This document shows positions 60,481-64,000 of a stretch of DNA of 64,000 nucleotides, one piece after another. The position numbers and the translations under genes were made by a program. Source of the stretch: Papilionanthe hookeriana x Papilionanthe teres (Eukaryota; Streptophyta; Magnoliopsida; Asparagales; Orchidaceae); contig CM040421.1 in assembly GCA_022702705.1 (NCBI GenBank), forward strand, positions 59,436,621 to 59,500,620. Direction: 5' to 3'. The stretch's first letter is position 1. Each line of letters opens with the position of its first letter. Below the pieces are notes generated by a model. It was not told the DNA's origin. It ran no database searches and saw only the letters and a program-made list of their open reading frames with translations.

Positions 60481-61278
60481 AAGGATTTTTCTAAAATTGC
60501 TAAACCTCTTTGTCATTTATTAGAAAAAGATGCAAAATTTGAATTTAATAAAGAATGTATTAATGCTTTTAATATTCTAAAACAAAAATTAATAACTGCA
60601 CCTATCATTGTTGCACCCGACTGGAATAAATCTTTTGAATTAATGTGTGATGCAAGTGATTTTGCAATTGGAGCTGTATTAGGACAAAAATATGAGAAGA
60701 TATTCAAAGTTGTACATTATGCTAGTAAAACTCTCACTGAAACACAAAGAAATTACACTACCACTGAGAAGGAGCTTCTAGCTATAGTAAATGCCTTTGA
60801 TAAATTTAGATCTTATCTTCTTGGTACTAAATGCATAGTTCATACTGATCATTATGCTATTAAATATCTATTATCTAAGAAGGATTCTAAACCTAGACTT
60901 ATAAGATGGGTTTTACTTCTACAAGAATTTGATTTTCAAATAGTAGATAGAAAAGGAACTGAAAACCAAATTGCTGATCATTTGTCTAGAATTAAAAATA
61001 ATATTATTTCTGAAGAAAATATAAATGAGAAATTCCCTGATGAATCTTTATATGCTATTCAAAGATGCAAAACACCTTGGTATGCTGATATTGTTAATTA
61101 TTTAGTTAGCAATATTTTGCATTATGACTTGGATAACAAATTTATTAAGAAATTTAAATATGATGCTAAATCTTATATTTGGGAAGAACCTCATTTTTTT
61201 AAAATTAGTAAAGATTCTATGATTCGAAGATGTGTACCTTATGAGGAAACTTTTGCTTATTATTCAAAAATGTCATGA
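60454..61278 (+). pseudogene. Athila-like RT thumb, RNase H and integrase start
   Basis: This is an open frame of 274 codons. FYRRYIKDFSKIAKPLCHLL is the end of RT. RNase H follows with LMCDASDFAIGAVLGQ, HYASKTLTETQRNYTTTEKE, LLAIVNAFDKFRSYLLG, VHTDHYAIKYLL, LRWVLLLQEFD-like and IVDRKGTENQIADHLSR, so the acidic catalytic residues (D, E, D, and D in ADHLSR) are visible. The chain goes on into the integrase N-terminal segment (CVPYEETFAYY) and stops at 61276 just before the zinc finger. Confidence 0.9.
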
Positions 61279-62365
61279 TTCCGATTTTGGAGGACACTTT
61301 GGCATAGACAAAACTGCATTTAAAATTTTAAATTTGGATTTTATTGGCCTACCTTATTTAAAGATGTGAGACAATATGTGAAAACATGTGATCGATGTCA
61401 AAGGATGGGAAATATATCTAGGAAAGATGAAATGCCTTTAAACTATATATTGGAAGTTGAAATTTTTGACATATGGGGTTTAGACTTTATGGGACCATTT
61501 TTTTCCATCATCTGAAAAAATTTATATTTTATTAGCAGTTGATTATGTTTCAAAGTGGATTGAAACAGTTGCTTTACCAAAATGTGATTCCAAAAGTGTT
61601 TCAAAATTTTTAAAGAAAATTGTATTTTCAAGATTTGGAATGCCTAAGGTAATTATCACTGATATTGGAAGTCATTTCAGGAATATAAGAATTCAATCAT
61701 TACTACAAAAATTTGGAATCAAACATAGAACTGCAACTGCTTATCACCCACAAACTAGTAGAATGGCTGAAGTATTAAACAGAGAAATTAAAAGAATTTT
61801 AGAGAAGACTGTTAATCCTAAAAGAACTGATTGGGTTGATAGACTTGATTCTGCATTATGGGCTTATAGAACAGCTTATAAGACACCAATCGGAATGTCA
61901 CCTTATCGGTTAATTTATGGTAAACATTGTCACTTACCTGTAGAACTTGAACATAAAGCTTATTGGGTGATAAAGGAGTTTAATTTTAATTTGAATAAAG
62001 CAGGAGAAAAATGATTATTGCAACTAAATGAGATGGAAGAAATTAGAAACGAATCGTATGAAAATGCAAGAATTTATAAAGAGAAAATGAAGATGTTGCA
62101 TGATAAGAAAATTTCAGGAAAAATTTTTGAGCCTGGACAAAAAGAATTACTGTTTAATTTTTGTTTAAGACTTTCTCCTGGAAAATTAAGATCTAAATAG
62201 ATTTGACCCTATTTAGTTGAGAAAGTATACCATTATGGAGCTGTGGATATTGAAGATCCCAAAATAGGAAAAAAATTTAAAGTAAATGGAGTAAGATTGA
62301 AGCCTTATTTGGGAGATATTAAGAAGATTTATAAAGATGCTTATGAATTGAGTCAACCTGATTAA
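61279..62365 (+). pseudogene. Athila-like integrase
   Basis: A zinc-finger remnant is seen (YVKTCDRCQRMGNISRKDEM; 61375-61435). The core starts at IWGLDFMGPF (first Asp, about 61480), then a frameshift near 61500 and ILLAVDYVSKWIETVALPK. At 61640-62014 the frame is open, with VIITDIGSHF (second Asp), HRTATAYHPQTSRMAEVLNR (catalytic Glu), LDSALWAYRTAYKTPIGMSP and RLIYGKHCHLPVELEHKAYW. After a stop, LQLNEMEEIRNESYENARIY and IFEPGQKELLFN, two more stops, then PYLVEKVYHYGAVDIED and VNGVRLKPYLGD to TAA near 62365. The D-D-E residues are intact; lesions separate them. Confidence 0.9.
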
Positions 62366-63036
62366 AGATTTACTTAATTCGGGCTAACGACGTTAAACCA
62401 AGTGCTTTGTGGGAGGCAACCCATAATTATCTTGTGATTTGAGTGTTTTTGTGTTTTGATGTAAGGTTATGTCTCAATCTTGATTAATTTTATATTACTT
62501 TAGAAAAATTTGATGCTTATAAGTCTTTGATGACTTAGGCTAAAAATTATTTTGAAGTATGTAGGATTTAAAAATAGGATCACTCTATTCTGAATATGAG
62601 TAAAAAGGAGATCAAGTTAACCTTCATTATGATAGTTTACAATGTGAGTTATTGAGTCTAAAATACTCTTACCAGTATAATTTACCTATCTTGAAGAACG
62701 AAATTTTGAAAATTTGACGATTAGGCAAAACAGAGTTGAACATAGTTCCGACGCCTAGGCGCCAGAATTCGGCGCCTAGGCGCCAGAATTCTTCGCCTAG
62801 GTGCCAGAATTCTTCGCCTAAGCGCCAAAATCAACTATGTATCAATAGGTCCGGCGCCTAGGCACCAGATTTGGCGCCTAAGTGCCACGGTTACTGGGTC
62901 GTGCAAAAACCAAAAAATTTCAGTTTTTCACACGATTTTCCCCTTTAAATCAACCTATCTTCTTCCCTAACCATCAAGCACCAAAATTACGTCCCTTGCA
63001 CTTCATTCTTGAGAGATTTGAGAAATTTTTGAAGAA
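62366..63036 (+). other. 3' noncoding region of the Athila element
   Basis: It begins with the lineage-typical GGGCTAACGACGTTAAACC and TGTGGGAGGCAACCCA (62381-62424). It then holds the palindrome array at 62749-62887. No env-like domain is recognised; the plus frame at 62882-63121 overlaps the following ORF and has no family. Confidence 0.7.
62749..62887. repeat. Tandem array of GGCGCC palindromes
   Basis: Six copies of GGCGCCTAGGCGCCAGAATTC or variants occur. The first four are spaced about 21 bp apart, the last two (62851-62866 and 62872-62887) are separate. Two further weak copies lie at about 63780 and 63801. The motif equals that in the LTR at 55386-55665. Confidence 0.9.
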
Positions 63037-63384
63037 ATGGAAGGAAGAAATCATGGAGAAGAAGCAAGGGACAAGGTTTCAAAAGATCCTCAACCCTACT
63101 TCAATAGTTTCATCGCTGTAAGTTTAGAGAAAATTTCTAGTCATTTGGATAAGTTTGAAGCAGAGTTTAAAAGCATTGGAGATCGCCTTCATGAGATGTT
63201 TCATCAAGTTGAACATCTAGAATGGCAAATGAAACTTCAATTTGATCATTTTGCGGCTTATCAAGATGCTCAAGTTGAAATGTATGCGAAGAACAAGTGG
63301 ATTGACGAAAAGACGGCTACGTATTTCCCGAGAGCGTTAGTGTTCTTTCCAAGTGGAATACAAAATTTTTCTTGTGAAGATTAG
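63037..63384 (+). CDS. Unrecognised small ORF downstream of integrase (115 codons)
   Basis: I do not recognise a family. The product starts with a Glu/Lys-rich segment (residues 1-22). A region with heptad-like hydrophobic spacing follows (about residues 29-75: LEKISSHLDKFEAEFKSI, LHEMFHQVEHLEWQMKLQF), which suggests a short coiled coil. A Phe/Pro-containing tail follows. No signal peptide or membrane segment is visible. It lies where Athila elements often carry an extra ORF, but it lacks env-like features. It could be a remnant of such an ORF or chance. Confidence 0.35.
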   Translation: MEGRNHGEEARDKVSKDPQPYFNSFIAVSLEKISSHLDKFEAEFKSIGDRLHEMFHQVEHLEWQMKLQFDHFAAYQDAQVEMYAKNKWIDEKTATYFPRALVFFPSGIQNFSCED

Positions 63385-64000
63385 AATATTCTGGTAATGA
63401 GATAGTTATTATTGTTTGTTGAGTCGTTGTATCAATTTAGAGAATCGATTGTGTTTGTTTGTGTATTTGCTTTCATGTTCAATGTGTGTTGTTTTTGCTT
63501 GGAAATTGTTATGTTTGAGTGTGTACAGAAACTTGAATCAAATATAGTACTTATCTGGAATGTATTGAGTCAATATTGAAGGTTATAAATGGAAATTAGT
63601 GAGTTTGATTGAAACCTTATGTTTGATTGGTGGATTTAATATTTAATTTTTATAAATTTTTAAAAAATGTTGTGGAAGTTAGAAACTGAAGCTCTACTAT
63701 GATATGAGTAATTGGAAGTTGAATTTATGAATTTTGGTGGAAATTTGAATTTAAAAATTTTTTTTTGTGAAAGGCGAGTCAGGCGCCTAGGCAACAGAAT
63801 TCGGCGCCTAAGCTCCAGTTCGTCCTGTACCCGAGAATTTACTTAAATAACCCCCCAAAAGCCATTTTTGACGCCTAAGCTTCATCTTCTTCCCCATTTT
63901 CATGAAAATACATCCTTTAGATCCATTTTGGGGTCAAAACATTAAGAATTTGAGTGCGAAACCACTCGATTTCTTCGTCTCAAGGTCAGATCTACACTTT
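63385..64000 (+). other. Continuation of the Athila 3' noncoding region
   Basis: AT-rich sequence with two degraded GGCGCC palindromes near 63780-63818. The polypurine tract and 3' LTR are not reached within the window. Confidence 0.5.

Larger units (their letters stand above)
55168..64000 (+). mobile_element. Athila-like Ty3/gypsy retrotransposon, 3' end beyond the window
   Basis: It is ordered 5' LTR, tRNA-Asp PBS, gag, protease, RT, RNase H, integrase, then a long 3' noncoding region. The Athila assignment rests on the tRNA-Asp PBS, the gag-pol linker VVQLRSGKEL, the protease DLGASINLM, the FMDD form of the RT centre, and the GTGGGAGGCAACCCA motif after integrase (62409). Coding parts carry stops and frameshifts but domain order is complete. 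The 3' LTR is not reached. Confidence 0.85.

Noticed and set aside
59963..62014. Endogenous viral (caulimovirus-like) RT as an alternative to a retrotransposon
   Set aside because: Integrase follows RNase H, LTR and tRNA-Asp PBS are present, and gag and protease are Athila-like, so it is a Ty3/gypsy element.

Overview
This window looks like repeat-rich nuclear DNA of a flowering plant. The evidence is plant-type Ty3/gypsy (Tat/Ogre-like and Athila-like) and Ty1/copia remains, Ptta/En/Spm and hAT DNA transposon traces, plant LINE remnants, and one intron-containing DUF538 gene. The GC-rich coding of that gene would fit a monocot, but the species cannot be fixed from the sequence. Almost everything except the DUF538 gene is transposon-derived or unrecognised AT-rich spacer.

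Region 1-22.4 kb is a nest of one retrotransposon family with enormous LTRs. A minus-strand element (A) contributes a broken gag (1-2991), a tRNA-Arg primer binding site (3494-3511) and a complete 7.2 kb LTR (3517-10755). A sits inside an older plus-strand LTR (B: 10756-12925 and 21372-22366). B is also split by an 8.4 kb solo LTR (E2, 12926-21371) of the same family, flanked by a near-perfect 5 bp target duplication. E2 carries several tandem arrays with units near 77-80 bp: one in U3, dense in TTGACC/GGTCAA, and four in U5. TATA boxes lie about 2.2 kb from the LTR start in both A and E2.

Region 22.4-35.5 kb holds a palindromic dinucleotide repeat, two antisense LINE (zf-RVT/RNase H) remnants, a degenerate Ptta/En/Spm gene that keeps its introns, an Athila-type LTR (to 29933), long AT-rich spacers, and a 529 bp hAT-type non-autonomous element with an 8 bp target duplication (33772-34300).

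Region 35.5-40.3 kb contains the only convincing host gene, a secreted DUF538 protein on the minus strand (36476-35803, two exons). Its leader or promoter is CT-rich. A small fold-back repeat, a LINE remnant and a purine-rich repetitive tract follow.

Region 40.3-55 kb has further fragments of the giant LTR (C, D, F, G) in both orientations, a decayed internal region, and a broken copia pol (49757-51560) followed by a copia LTR and primer binding site.

Region 55.2-64 kb is a plus-strand Athila-like element: 5' LTR, tRNA-Asp primer binding site at 56988, gag, protease, RT, RNase H and integrase with several stops and frameshifts, then a 3' noncoding region with repeated GGCGCC palindromes that runs off the window.
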